A stretch of 64,000 nucleotides of DNA from Streptomyces sp. NBC_00536 (GTDB lineage Bacteria > Actinomycetota > Actinomycetes > Streptomycetales > Streptomycetaceae). The notes beneath the pieces were generated by a model. It was not told the origin of the DNA and searched no databases. It saw only the letters and a program-made list of their open reading frames with translations. Made by a program: the position numbers and the translations under genes. This document shows, one piece after another, positions 8,375-16,706 of this stretch (its first letter is position 1; every line of letters starts with the position of its first letter). Location: positions 7,502,001 to 7,566,000 of the forward strand of contig NZ_CP107819.1 in NCBI RefSeq assembly GCF_036346295.1, written 5' to 3'.

Positions 8375-9460
8375 GTGACGCATCGCGTACGAGGGGTCAT
8401 CGCACGGAGCAAGGGCGCGCCGGTGGAGACGACAACGATCCTCGTGCCCGACCCGGGGCCCGGCGAGGCGCTGGTCCAGGTCCAGGCCTGCGGGGTCTGC
8501 CACACCGACCTGCACTACCGCGAGGGCGGGATCAACGACGAGTTCCCCTTCCTCCTCGGCCACGAGGCGGCCGGAGTGGTCGAGGCGGTCGGCCCCGGCG
8601 TCACCGATGTCGCCCCCGGCGATTTCGTCATCCTCAACTGGCGTGCCGTGTGCGGCAGTTGCCGGGCCTGTAAGCGCGGGCGCCCCTGGTACTGCTTCAA
8701 CACCCACAACGCCACCCAGCCCATGACCCTGGAGGACGGCACCCCGCTCTCCCCGGCCCTGGGCATCGGCGCCTTCGCCGAGAAGACCCTGGTCGCCGCC
8801 GGGCAGTGCACCAAGGTGGACCCGGCTGCCTCGGCCGCCGCCGCCGGACTGCTGGGCTGCGGGGTGATGGCGGGCCTCGGCGCGGCCATCAACACCGGCA
8901 ACGTCGGGCGCGGCGACTCGGTGGCCGTCATCGGCTGCGGCGGCGTGGGCAACGCGGCCATCGCCGGGGCCCGGCTGGCCGGCGCGGGCCGGATCATCGC
9001 GGTGGACCTGGACGACCGCAAGCTGGAACAGGCCAAGGGGCTGGGCGCCACCCACACCGTCAACGGCGCCGCCGAGGACGTGGTCAAGGCCGTCCAGGCG
9101 CTGACCGGCGGCAACGGCGCGGACGTGGTCATCGACGCGGTCGGCCGCCCGGAGACCTACCGGCAGGCCTTCTACGCCCGGGACCTGGCCGGCACCGTGG
9201 TGCTCGTCGGCGTCCCCACCCCGGAGATGAAGCTCGAACTCCCGCTCCTGGATGTCTTCGGCCGCGGCGGCGCCCTCAAGTCCTCCTGGTACGGGGACTG
9301 TCTGCCCGAGCGCGACTTCCCGCTGCTGATCGACCTCTACCTGCAAGGCCGCCTGGACCTCGACGCCTTCGTCTCCGAGACCATCGCACTCGACGAGGTC
9401 GAAGAGGCCTTCGCCCGCATGCAACGCGGCGAAGTCCTCCGCTCGGTCGTCCTCTTCTGA
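8375..9460 (+). CDS. S-(hydroxymethyl)mycothiol dehydrogenase (mycothiol-dependent formaldehyde dehydrogenase)
   Basis: A 361-residue zinc-dependent medium-chain dehydrogenase. [20 protein letters not shown] at the catalytic zinc, the four structural-zinc cysteines in [15 protein letters not shown], and the Rossmann motif [15 protein letters not shown] with an Asp at the end of strand 2 (AVDLDD, NAD preference) match the actinobacterial mycothiol-linked enzyme that oxidises the formaldehyde-mycothiol adduct. The GTG at 8375 gives the usual family length and has GAGAGTGGGG about 6 bases upstream; a GTG at 8363 is also in frame. It serves formaldehyde or NO detoxification in the cytoplasm. Confidence 0.9.
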   Translation: MTHRVRGVIARSKGAPVETTTILVPDPGPGEALVQVQACGVCHTDLHYREGGINDEFPFLLGHEAAGVVEAVGPGVTDVAPGDFVILNWRAVCGSCRACKRGRPWYCFNTHNATQPMTLEDGTPLSPALGIGAFAEKTLVAAGQCTKVDPAASAAAAGLLGCGVMAGLGAAINTGNVGRGDSVAVIGCGGVGNAAIAGARLAGAGRIIAVDLDDRKLEQAKGLGATHTVNGAAEDVVKAVQALTGGNGADVVIDAVGRPETYRQAFYARDLAGTVVLVGVPTPEMKLELPLLDVFGRGGALKSSWYGDCLPERDFPLLIDLYLQGRLDLDAFVSETIALDEVEEAFARMQRGEVLRSVVLF

Positions 9461-9580
9461 CCCCGCCTCCCGTGGCCGGGCCCGGTGCCGGGGCGGGGCC
9501 GACCCCCGCCCGGCCGGGATCCGCGCCGGGGACCCGGGGGCCCGGAGCCCGGTCGTGAGCAGGCGGTAGCCGCTCCGGTG

Positions 9581-9611
9581 CCTCCGGCGGCGCCTCAAAC
9601 GCCGGCGAGGC
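9581..9611 (-). repeat. Inverted copy of the intergenic repeat core
   Basis: This 31-base segment is the reverse complement of the start of the tandem units that begin at 9671, matching the unit at 9916 exactly. Flanking bases (GAGCAGGCGGTAGC) also resemble the inverted continuation of the unit, so a whole unit in opposite orientation occupies about 9555-9630. Confidence 0.8.
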
Positions 9612-9670
9612 TGAAAGGGTGCCCCCGATCCGGATCCGGACCGGGGCAGAGCCCAGGGCCGACCATGTAA

Positions 9671-10160
9671 GCCCCGCCGGCGTTTGAGGCGCCGCCGGAG
9701 GCGCCCGGGCGGTCACTGTCTGCTCCTGGCCGGGTCCCGGGCGTGCATCGCGGCTGCCTGTTACTGGCGGGGTCCGGGGGGTGTCCCTTTCAAGCCTCGC
9801 CGGCGTTTGAGGCGCCGCCGGTGGCGCCCGGGCGGTCACTGCTGCTCATGGCCGGGCCCTGAGTGTGCACTGCGGCCGTCTGCCTCCGGCGGGGTCCGGG
9901 GGGTGTCCCTTTCAAGCCTCGCCGGCGTTTGAGGCGCCGCCGGAGGCGCCCGGGCGGTCACTGCCTGCTCATGGCCGGGCCCTGAGTGCGTACTGCGGCC
10001 GTCTGCCTCCGGCGGGGTCCGGGGGGTGTCCCTTTCAAGCCTCGCCGGCGTTTGAGGCGCCGCCGGTGGCACCCGGGCGGACACCGCCCGCTCACCGTCA
10101 GGCCCCCGAGCACCGGCCGCCGGACGCTCCCGGCGGGGCCCGGACGGTGCCCGTAGGCCC
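9671..10160 (+). repeat. Four tandem copies of a ~122-bp Streptomyces intergenic repeat
   Basis: Units begin at 9671, 9794, 9916 and about 10039 (periods 123, 122, 123). Each starts with the core GCCTCGCCGGCGTTTGAGGC (the first unit reads GCCCCGCC) followed by a GCCGCCGG stem, passes through GCCCGGGCGGTCACTG and, in the first three units, ends in GGGGTCCGGGGGGTGTCCC then TTTCAA. The core is a short palindromic element scattered between genes in many streptomycetes. The fourth unit has diverged in its second half. No credible gene lies between 9461 and 10258; long open frames here are composition artefacts. Confidence 0.88.
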
Positions 10161-10258
10161 GTACTAGACTCGGCCCGGCCGCCGTCTCCGTCGCGGCCAG
10201 GACGGACACCGGCACCCCGCCACCGCATCCGCACCCGCACCGACCCTGGGATCCGTCC

Positions 10259-11587
10259 GTGACCATCAGTCAGAGCCACAGCCACAGCCACAGCTACCGC
10301 CAGCCCGGCGTCGTCCTCACCGACCACCGCTTCACGGTCCCGCTGGACCACGACCGCCCGGACGGCGAGCGGATCGAGCTGTACGCCCGTGAGGCCGTGG
10401 CCAGCGGCAAGGATCCGGCCTCGCTGCCCTGGCTGCTCTACCTGGAGGGCGGCCCCGGCTTCGGCGCCCGCCGCTTCACCGGCCGCCAGGCCTGGCTGGA
10501 GCGGGCCCTGACCGAGTTCCGGGTCCTGCTCCTGGACCAGCGCGGCACCGGCCGCTCCACCCCCGCCAACCGGCAGACCCTCCCGCTGCGCGGCGGCCCC
10601 GCCGAACAGGCGGAGTACCTCGCGCACTTCCGCGCCGACGCGATCGTCCGGGACTGCGAAGCGATCCGCCCGGCCCTCACCGGCGGCGCGCCCTGGACCG
10701 TACTCGGCCAGAGCTTCGGCGGGTTCTGCGTCACCCGCTACCTGTCGACCGCCCCCGAGGGCCTGGCCGCCGCCCTGATCACCGGCGGTCTCCCGGCCCT
10801 CGACGCCACCGCCGACGAGGTCTACGCGGCGGCCGTCCCGCGGGTCGAGCGCAAGAACCTGGCCCACTACGCCCGGTACCCGATGGACGTCGAACGCGCC
10901 CGCGCCATCGCCGCCCACCTCGCCGAGCACCCCACCGAACTCCCCGGCGGCCATCCGCTCACCCCCGAGGCGTTCCAGTCCCTCGGCATCCTCCTCGGCA
11001 CCGGCGACGGCAGCCATCAGCTGCACTACCTCCTGGAGGACGCCTTCGTCCGCACCCCCGCCGGACCGGCCCTCTCGGACGCGTTCCTGGACGGCGTGCG
11101 GCCGTTGCTGTCCTTCGCCGGACACCCGCTGTACGCGCTCGTGCACGAGGCGATCTACGCCCAGGACCCGGCGGCCCCCACCGCCTGGGCCGCCGAACGG
11201 GTCCGCGCCGGGCACCCCCGTTTCGACGCCGCCAAGACCCTGGCGGGCGACGAGCCGCTGCTCTTCAGCGGCGAGAGCGTGCACCCCTGGCACTTCGCCA
11301 CCGACCCGTCGCTGGTCCCGCTGCGCGCGACCGCCGAGGCCCTCGCCGCCCGTACCGGCTGGCAGCCCCTCTACGACCGGGCGCGCCTCGCGGTGAACGA
11401 GGTGCCGGTGGCCGCCGCCGTCTACCACGACGACATGTACGTGGACACCGCCCACTCGCTGGACACCGCCCGCGCGATCCGCGGCCTGCGCACCTGGGTG
11501 ACGGACGAGTTCGAGCACGACGGGGTCCGCGCGGGCGGCCCGCGGGTCCTGGACCGTCTGCTCGCCCTGGTCCGGGACGAGGTCTAG
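10259..11587 (+). CDS. Alpha/beta hydrolase, proline iminopeptidase-like
   Basis: A 442-residue cytoplasmic serine hydrolase with the family features of prolyl iminopeptidases, which remove N-terminal proline from peptides: the oxyanion segment LEGGPGFGAR, the LLLDQRGTGRS strand and the nucleophile elbow GQSFGG with Ser152. The C-terminal part supplies the cap and the expected acid/His residues. Translation starts at GTG 10259, immediately followed by a run of Ser-His pairs (SHSHSHS), an odd His-rich N-terminus. It directly follows the tandem repeat array and is transcribed alone. Confidence 0.85.
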   Translation: MTISQSHSHSHSYRQPGVVLTDHRFTVPLDHDRPDGERIELYAREAVASGKDPASLPWLLYLEGGPGFGARRFTGRQAWLERALTEFRVLLLDQRGTGRSTPANRQTLPLRGGPAEQAEYLAHFRADAIVRDCEAIRPALTGGAPWTVLGQSFGGFCVTRYLSTAPEGLAAALITGGLPALDATADEVYAAAVPRVERKNLAHYARYPMDVERARAIAAHLAEHPTELPGGHPLTPEAFQSLGILLGTGDGSHQLHYLLEDAFVRTPAGPALSDAFLDGVRPLLSFAGHPLYALVHEAIYAQDPAAPTAWAAERVRAGHPRFDAAKTLAGDEPLLFSGESVHPWHFATDPSLVPLRATAEALAARTGWQPLYDRARLAVNEVPVAAAVYHDDMYVDTAHSLDTARAIRGLRTWVTDEFEHDGVRAGGPRVLDRLLALVRDEV

Positions 11588-11697
11588 AGGGGTACGCCCC
11601 CCCGTCTAGAGAGGCACGCCCCCGCTCCGGTCATGTCGCCCCCGTGTCCGTCAGGTTGACGGACCGTCGGCCGGTCCCGTCGCCTATCGTGCGCATC

Positions 11698-12453
11698 ATG
11701 ACCGATGCACCGAATCAGCTGGAAGCCATGCCCGCCGACTGGCAGCGCGCGCTGGCCGTCGTCGCGCACCCGGACGACCTGGAGTACGGCGGCGCGGCCG
11801 CGGTGGCGGACTGGACGGACGGCGGCCGCGAGGTCGTCTACCTGCTGGCCACGCGCGGCGAGGCCGGGATCGACGGGATCGCGCCCGAGGAGTGCGCCGC
11901 GCTGCGGGAGGCCGAGCAGCGGGCCAGCGCGGCCGTCGTCGGCGTGCACGCGGTGGAGTTCCTCGACCACCGTGACGGGGTGGTCGAATACGGCCTGCGG
12001 CTGCGCCGCGAGATCGCCGCGGCGATCCGCCGCCACCGCCCCGAACTCGTCATCACGCTGAACCACCGGGACACCTGGGGCGGCGAGGGCGGCGGCGGGT
12101 ACTGGAACACCCCCGACCACCGGGCGGTCGGCCGGGCCACGCTGGACGCGGCGGCCGACGCGGGCAACCGCTGGATCTTCCCCGAACTCATCACCGAGGA
12201 GGAGCTGGAGCCCTGGAACGGGGTGCGCTGGGTGGCGGTGGCCGGTTCCAGCACGCCGACGCACGCGGCGGACGCCGCCCCCGGGTTCGAGCGGTCCGTC
12301 GCGTCCCTGCTGGAGCACCGCGCGTACATCGAGGGCCTGACGGACGAGGACCCCGAGAGCTACGTACGCGGGTTCCTGACGGCGAACGTCGAGCGCGCGG
12401 CGCCCCGCTTCGGTGGCCGTCCCGCGGTGGCGTTCGAGGTCTTCCCGCGCTGA
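11698..12453 (+). CDS. PIG-L family zinc deacetylase
   Basis: A 251-residue LmbE/PIG-L-type deacetylase. The metal-binding motif AHPDD lies at residues 23-27 (His24 and Asp27 as ligands) and a later His in NTPDHRAVG provides the third ligand. Family members remove acetyl groups from N-acetylglucosamine-linked substrates (mycothiol synthesis, antibiotic pseudosugars, xenobiotic conjugates). The ATG at 11698 is chosen because the conserved fold starts about 20 residues later. Which substrate applies here is not visible; the mycothiol-linked dehydrogenase 2 kb upstream is a weak hint only. Confidence 0.88.
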   Translation: MTDAPNQLEAMPADWQRALAVVAHPDDLEYGGAAAVADWTDGGREVVYLLATRGEAGIDGIAPEECAALREAEQRASAAVVGVHAVEFLDHRDGVVEYGLRLRREIAAAIRRHRPELVITLNHRDTWGGEGGGGYWNTPDHRAVGRATLDAAADAGNRWIFPELITEEELEPWNGVRWVAVAGSSTPTHAADAAPGFERSVASLLEHRAYIEGLTDEDPESYVRGFLTANVERAAPRFGGRPAVAFEVFPR

Positions 12454-12502
12454 CCCTTCCCGGCCCTTCCCGGCCCTTCCCCGGCCGGCCCGCCGGACCT
12501 AT

Positions 12503-12519
12503 TCTGGCGTATCGTCAGA
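12503..12519. promoter_or_regulatory. Inverted repeat TCTGGCG-TAT-CGTCAGA before the enoyl-CoA hydratase
   Basis: Near-palindrome (arms TCTGGCG and CGTCAGA, one mismatch) 14 bases upstream of the GTG start at 12533. Similar sites serve TetR-type regulators of acyl-CoA metabolism in actinomycetes; no TetR gene is in this window, so the regulator would act in trans. Confidence 0.4.
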
Positions 12520-12532
12520 TGGGAGCCGGGGC

Positions 12533-13366
12533 GTGATCGACACTCTGTCCACGGAGATCGCGAAGGGTGAGGAACGCATCCGTCTGGAAGTCGCCGACGG
12601 ACTCGCGGTCCTCACCCTGTGCCGTCCGGAGAAGCTCAACGGCTGGAGCTGGGAATCCACCCGGCAGCTGGGCCTGCTCGCGGACCGGATCCGCTTCGAC
12701 GCCTCCGTGCGGGCGGTCCTGCTGCGGGCCGAGGGGCGGGCCTTCTGCGCGGGCATCGACGTCACCGCCCCCGGCGGGGCGATCACCGGAGCCTCGCCCG
12801 CGGAACGGACCCGCAACTACTACGAGGGCATCCGCTGGGTGCACGAGCGCTTCGCCGTCCTCGCCCGGCTCCCGCAGCCCGTGGTCGCCGCCGTCCAGGG
12901 ATACTGCCTCGGCTTCGGCTTCGAACTGGCGCTGATGGCCGACATCCGGGTCGCCGCCGACGACGCCGTCTTCGCCCTGCCGGAAGCCGGGCTCGGTGTG
13001 GCGGTGGACGCGGGCGGCGACCTGCGGATCGCCCGCGAGGCGGGCGCGGGCTGGGCGAAGATGCTGGCGCTGACCGGCCGCCGGATCGACGCGACGACGG
13101 CCGAGCGGCTCCACCTCGTCCAGCTGGTGACCACCCGCGAGGCCCTGGACGCCGAGGCGCGGGCGCTGGCGGCGGAGATCGCGGCCAACGCCCCGCTCGC
13201 GGTCCAGGGCATCAAGCGGGCGGTCGACGCCTACGCCGACGCGGCGCTGCCGGGCGCCCTGGACCGGGTCGCGATGACGGCGGCCCTCACGCTGACCTCC
13301 GAGGACAGCCGCGAGGGCTACACCGCCAAGGCCGCCCGCCGCCCGCCGCACTTCGAGGGCCGCTGA
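12533..13366 (+). CDS. Enoyl-CoA hydratase/isomerase family protein
   Basis: A 277-residue crotonase-fold enzyme. RAEGRAFCAGIDVTAPGG forms part of the CoA oxyanion hole and VAAVQGYCLGFGFELALMADIRVAADDAVFALPE the second oxyanion and catalytic region; the Glu-Ala-Gly-Leu-Gly context is typical of hydratases. It would hydrate a 2-enoyl-CoA in fatty-acid or branched-acid breakdown. The GTG start at 12533 is chosen for its GGGAGCC ribosome binding site. It opens an acyl-CoA catabolic block running to 17.8 kb. Confidence 0.9.
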   Translation: MIDTLSTEIAKGEERIRLEVADGLAVLTLCRPEKLNGWSWESTRQLGLLADRIRFDASVRAVLLRAEGRAFCAGIDVTAPGGAITGASPAERTRNYYEGIRWVHERFAVLARLPQPVVAAVQGYCLGFGFELALMADIRVAADDAVFALPEAGLGVAVDAGGDLRIAREAGAGWAKMLALTGRRIDATTAERLHLVQLVTTREALDAEARALAAEIAANAPLAVQGIKRAVDAYADAALPGALDRVAMTAALTLTSEDSREGYTAKAARRPPHFEGR

Positions 13367-13377
13367 GCGCTACCCCG

Positions 13378-14331
13378 TCACCCCGCGAAGGGCCCGCGGC
13401 CCAGCTGTTCGCGGACCGGGACCACCTCCGGGCCGACCAGGGACCGGCGCTGCCAGTTCGCGCCGTCCACCACGAGCGTGTGTCCGGTGACGAAGCGGGC
13501 GTAGGGCGAGGCCAGGAAGGTGGCCGCCCAGCCCAGTTCGCGGGGCAGGCCGACCCGCAGCGCGGGCTGGCGGGCGTCCTTGGCGTCGGGACCCGCCCGG
13601 TCGAGGCCGTCGCGGATGTCCCCGGTCATGTCGGCGTGCGGGAAGAGGCCCGGGACCAGGCCGTTGATCTGGATCCCGTACGGTCCCCACTCGACGGCCA
13701 GGGTCTCCACCAGGTTCTTCACGCCCGCCTTGGCGGCCGCGCTGTGCGCGAAACCGGGGCCGCCCGTCCAGGCGTACGAGGCGCCGATGCTGACGATCGA
13801 CCCCGGCGTACCGGCGGCCAGGTGCCGGCGGCCGAACTCGCGGGTCATGAACCAGGTCCCGGTCAGCGTGATGTCGACCACCGCCCGCCAGGCGTTGGGG
13901 GAGAGGTCCTCCGCCGGGCAGGGGAAGTTGGCGGCGGCGTTGTTGACGAGTACGTCGGGCAGCCCGAGCGCGGCCTCCGCGGCGTCGAAGACCTCCGCGA
14001 CCCGCTCCGGGTCCCGGATGTCACAGACGGCCGCGGTGACCCGCCCCGCGCCGGGGACGGCGGCCAGCTCCTCGCGCGCCGCCTTCAGCTGCCCGGCCCG
14101 GCGGCTCGCGATCACCAGGTCCGCGCCGAGCCGGGCGAACTCGGCGGCGATCGCCTTGCCCAGCCCGGTGCCGCCGCCCGTCACCAGGACCACCTGACCG
14201 GCGTACGTACCGGGCGGGAGCGCGGCGGCGCCGAGCGGCGGCGGCCCGGGCAGCCCACCCGGTACGGGCGGCGGCCCACCCGGCGGGTGCGTTCCGGTCG
14301 TTCCGGTCGGGGTGTTCTCGTGGGACTCCAT
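13378..14331 (-). CDS. SDR-family oxidoreductase, 2,4-dienoyl-CoA reductase-like
   Basis: A 317-residue short-chain dehydrogenase with the NAD(P) motif VTGGGTGLGKAIA and VLVNNAAANF. The usual YxxxK catalytic tyrosine is replaced: the segment reads GFAHSAAAKAGV, so Ser occupies the Tyr position while Lys is kept. Loss of that Tyr is normal in 2,4-dienoyl-CoA reductases and trans-2-enoyl-CoA reductases, which suits the surrounding acyl-CoA genes. The first 40 residues are a Pro/Gly-rich extension of unclear purpose. The start at 14331 lacks a good ribosome binding site, so a start inside the extension is possible. Confidence 0.85.
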   Translation of the reverse strand: MESHENTPTGTTGTHPPGGPPPVPGGLPGPPPLGAAALPPGTYAGQVVLVTGGGTGLGKAIAAEFARLGADLVIASRRAGQLKAAREELAAVPGAGRVTAAVCDIRDPERVAEVFDAAEAALGLPDVLVNNAAANFPCPAEDLSPNAWRAVVDITLTGTWFMTREFGRRHLAAGTPGSIVSIGASYAWTGGPGFAHSAAAKAGVKNLVETLAVEWGPYGIQINGLVPGLFPHADMTGDIRDGLDRAGPDAKDARQPALRVGLPRELGWAATFLASPYARFVTGHTLVVDGANWQRRSLVGPEVVPVREQLGRGPFAG

Positions 14332-14491
14332 GGGCCATCGATAGCGCGACGGACCCCAGATCACCATGGCCACGGCCCCGCAAGGCCGCGGCCTCGACGA
14401 CCTGGTCGACCAGCTCTCCGCCCCGGTCCGGGCCGCTGGTCCGGACCGGACCAACTGGTTCCCGCTGGGGCTCACCGGTTCCCAACGGGGG

Positions 14492-14503
14492 AAGCGACCG
14501 CTT
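14492..14503. promoter_or_regulatory. AAGCG-AC-CGCTT inverted repeat, operator-like
   Basis: Perfect 5-base arms separated by AC, followed by TAGTATG, about 50 bases upstream of the ATG at 14551 that begins the quinone-oxidoreductase/acyl-CoA dehydrogenase operon. Position fits a TetR-type repressor site; the regulator is not in the window. Confidence 0.4.
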
Positions 14504-14550
14504 AGTATGCCCGCGGAGCGTGGTTCCTCGACGGCGGCTGGAGGCCCCGG

Positions 14551-15525
14551 ATGCAGGCATGGCGAGTACATACCCCGGGTGAGCCCCGTGAGGCCATGCG
14601 CCTCGAAGAGATTCCCGAACCGGTGCCCGGTGAGGGCGAGGTGAAGCTCAGGGTGCTCGCGGCCAACGTCAACTTCCCCGACGCGCTGCTCTGCCGGGGC
14701 CAGTACCAGATCCGGCCGCCGCTGCCCTTCACCCCCGGCGTCGAGATCTGCGGCGAGACCGAGGACGGGCGCCGGGTCATCGCCAACCCGAGCCTGCCGC
14801 ACGGCGGTTTCGCCGAATTCGTCACCGCGGACGCGCGCGCCCTGCTGCCCGCCCCCGACAGCCTCGACGACGCCGCGGCCGCGGCCCTGCACATCGGCTA
14901 CCAGACCGGCTGGTTCGGCCTCCACCGCAGGGCCCGGCTCCAGCCCGGCGAGACCCTCCTCGTGCACGCCGCCGCGGGCGGCGTCGGCAGCGCCGCCGTC
15001 CAGCTCGGCAAGGCCGCCGGGGCCACCGTCATCGGGGTCGTGGGCGGCAAGGCCAAGGCGGCCGTCGCCGAGGAGCTGGGCTGTGACCTGGTCATCGACC
15101 GGCACACAGAGGACCTGGTCGCCCGGGTCAAGGAGTTCACCGGCGGCCGCGGCGCCGACGTCGTCTTCGACCCGGTCGGCGGCGACGCCTACACCGCCTC
15201 CGCCAAGTGCGTCGCCTTCGAGGGCCGGATCCTGGTCGTCGGCTTCGCGAGCGGCACCGTCCCCGCCCCCGCCCTCAACCACGCCCTGGTCAAGAACTAC
15301 TCGGTCGTCGGCCTCCACTGGGGCCTGTACGCGCAGCGGGACCCCGCGGCGGTCCTCGCCTGCCACACCGAGCTGACCCGGCTCGCCGCCGAGGGCGCCA
15401 TCAGCCCGCTGGTCAGTGAACGGGTCCCGCTCGCCGGGGCGGCCGACGCCGTCCAGCGCGTCGCCGACGGAGTCACCACCGGCCGCCTGGTCGTCGTACC
15501 GGCCCTGGACGGAGGTGCCCGGTGA
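14551..15525 (+). CDS. NADPH:quinone oxidoreductase-family medium-chain dehydrogenase
   Basis: A 324-residue zinc-free member of the MDR superfamily. The N-terminal GroES-like domain (VLAANVNFPDALLCRGQYQ) is followed by the nucleotide-binding motif LLVHAAAGGVGSAAVQLGKAAGA. No catalytic or structural zinc cysteines are present, as in quinone oxidoreductases and enoyl-CoA reductases. It starts an operon with two acyl-CoA dehydrogenases (GTGA overlap at 15522), so reduction of an enoyl-CoA or a related thioester is plausible. An AAGCGACCGCTT inverted repeat lies about 50 bases upstream. Confidence 0.88.
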   Translation: MQAWRVHTPGEPREAMRLEEIPEPVPGEGEVKLRVLAANVNFPDALLCRGQYQIRPPLPFTPGVEICGETEDGRRVIANPSLPHGGFAEFVTADARALLPAPDSLDDAAAAALHIGYQTGWFGLHRRARLQPGETLLVHAAAGGVGSAAVQLGKAAGATVIGVVGGKAKAAVAEELGCDLVIDRHTEDLVARVKEFTGGRGADVVFDPVGGDAYTASAKCVAFEGRILVVGFASGTVPAPALNHALVKNYSVVGLHWGLYAQRDPAAVLACHTELTRLAAEGAISPLVSERVPLAGAADAVQRVADGVTTGRLVVVPALDGGAR

Positions 15526-16706
15526 CCGTCACCGCCGAGGAACTCCTCGACCGCACCCGCGCGCTGCTCGCCGCCCACCCGCCCGCCGACACCTCCCGCA
15601 CCGCCTTCCTGCGCGCCCGCTTCGACGCCGGACTCGCCTGGGTGCACTACCCCGAGGGCCTCGGCGGCCTCGGCGCACCGCGCGCCCTGCAGGTCGCCGT
15701 GGACGCCGAACTGGAGGCCGCCGGGGCCCCCGACAACGACCCGCGGCGCATCGGCATCGGTCTCGGCATGGCCGCGCCCACGATCCTCGCCTACGGCACC
15801 GACGAGCAGAAGCGCCGCTTCCTGCGCCCCCTGTGGGTGGGCGAGGAGGTCTGGTGCCAGCTGTTCAGCGAGCCCGGCGCCGGATCGGACCTCGCGGCGC
15901 TCAGCACCCGCGCGGTGCGCGAGGGCGACCACTGGACCGTCGACGGCCAGAAGGTGTGGACCTCCAGCGCGCACACCGCGCGCTGGGCCATCCTGATCGC
16001 CCGCACCGACCCGGCCGTGCCCAAGCACCAGGGCATCACCTACTTCCTGTGCGACATGAGCGCCCCCGGCGTCGAGGTCAGGCCGCTGCGCCAGATCACC
16101 GGCGAAGCCGAGTTCAACGAGGTCTTCCTCACCGGCGTACGGATCCCCGACGCCCACCGGCTCGGCGCCGTCGGCCAGGGCTGGGAGGTCGCCCGCACCA
16201 CCCTCATGAACGAACGCGTCTCCATCGGCGGCATGCGGATCCCGCGCGAGGGAGGCATGATCGCGCCCGTCGCGGCCGCCTGGCGCGAGCGCCCCGCACT
16301 GCGCACCCACGCCCTGCACCAGCGGCTGCTGGAGCTGTGGGTCGAGGCCGAGGTCGCCCGCCTCACCGGCGAACGGCTGCGCCAGCAGCTCGCCGCCGGG
16401 GCGCCCGGCCCGGAGGGCTCGGGCATGAAGCTCACCTTCGCCCGCCTCAACCAGGAGATCAGCGGCCTGGAGGTGGAACTCCTCGGCGAAGAGGGCCTGT
16501 TGTACGAGGACTGGACCATGCGCCGCCCCGAACTCGTCGACTTCACCGGCCGCGACGCCGGATACCGCTATCTGCGCGCCAAGGGCAACAGCATCGAGGG
16601 CGGGACCAGCGAGGTCCTCCTCAACATCGTCGCCGAACGCGTCCTGGGCCTGCCCGCCGAGCCGCGCGACGACAAGGACCTCGCCTGGAAGGACCTGGCC
16701 CGATGA
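15522..16706 (+). CDS. Acyl-CoA dehydrogenase, first of a coupled pair
   Basis: A 394-residue flavoprotein that introduces the 2,3 double bond in acyl-CoA substrates. Landmarks are WCQLFSEPGAGSDLA (FAD/substrate loop), WTVDGQKVWTSSAHTARW and the C-terminal GNSIEGGTSEVLLNIVAERVLGLP. The GTG start overlaps the previous stop and its own stop overlaps the next ATG (ATGA), so three genes are translated in series. Pairs of unequal acyl-CoA dehydrogenases like this often form heteromeric enzymes in actinobacterial steroid or branched-chain degradation, which is inference here. Confidence 0.93.
   Translation: MTVTAEELLDRTRALLAAHPPADTSRTAFLRARFDAGLAWVHYPEGLGGLGAPRALQVAVDAELEAAGAPDNDPRRIGIGLGMAAPTILAYGTDEQKRRFLRPLWVGEEVWCQLFSEPGAGSDLAALSTRAVREGDHWTVDGQKVWTSSAHTARWAILIARTDPAVPKHQGITYFLCDMSAPGVEVRPLRQITGEAEFNEVFLTGVRIPDAHRLGAVGQGWEVARTTLMNERVSIGGMRIPREGGMIAPVAAAWRERPALRTHALHQRLLELWVEAEVARLTGERLRQQLAAGAPGPEGSGMKLTFARLNQEISGLEVELLGEEGLLYEDWTMRRPELVDFTGRDAGYRYLRAKGNSIEGGTSEVLLNIVAERVLGLPAEPRDDKDLAWKDLAR

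Noticed and set aside
9836..11518. Long minus-strand open frame opposite the iminopeptidase-like gene
   Set aside because: Composition artefact of high GC; the plus-strand gene has clear catalytic motifs and codon pattern.
11656..11690. TTGACG and TATCGT as a promoter for the PIG-L gene
   Set aside because: Spacing is about 23 bases, outside the usual 16-19 range.
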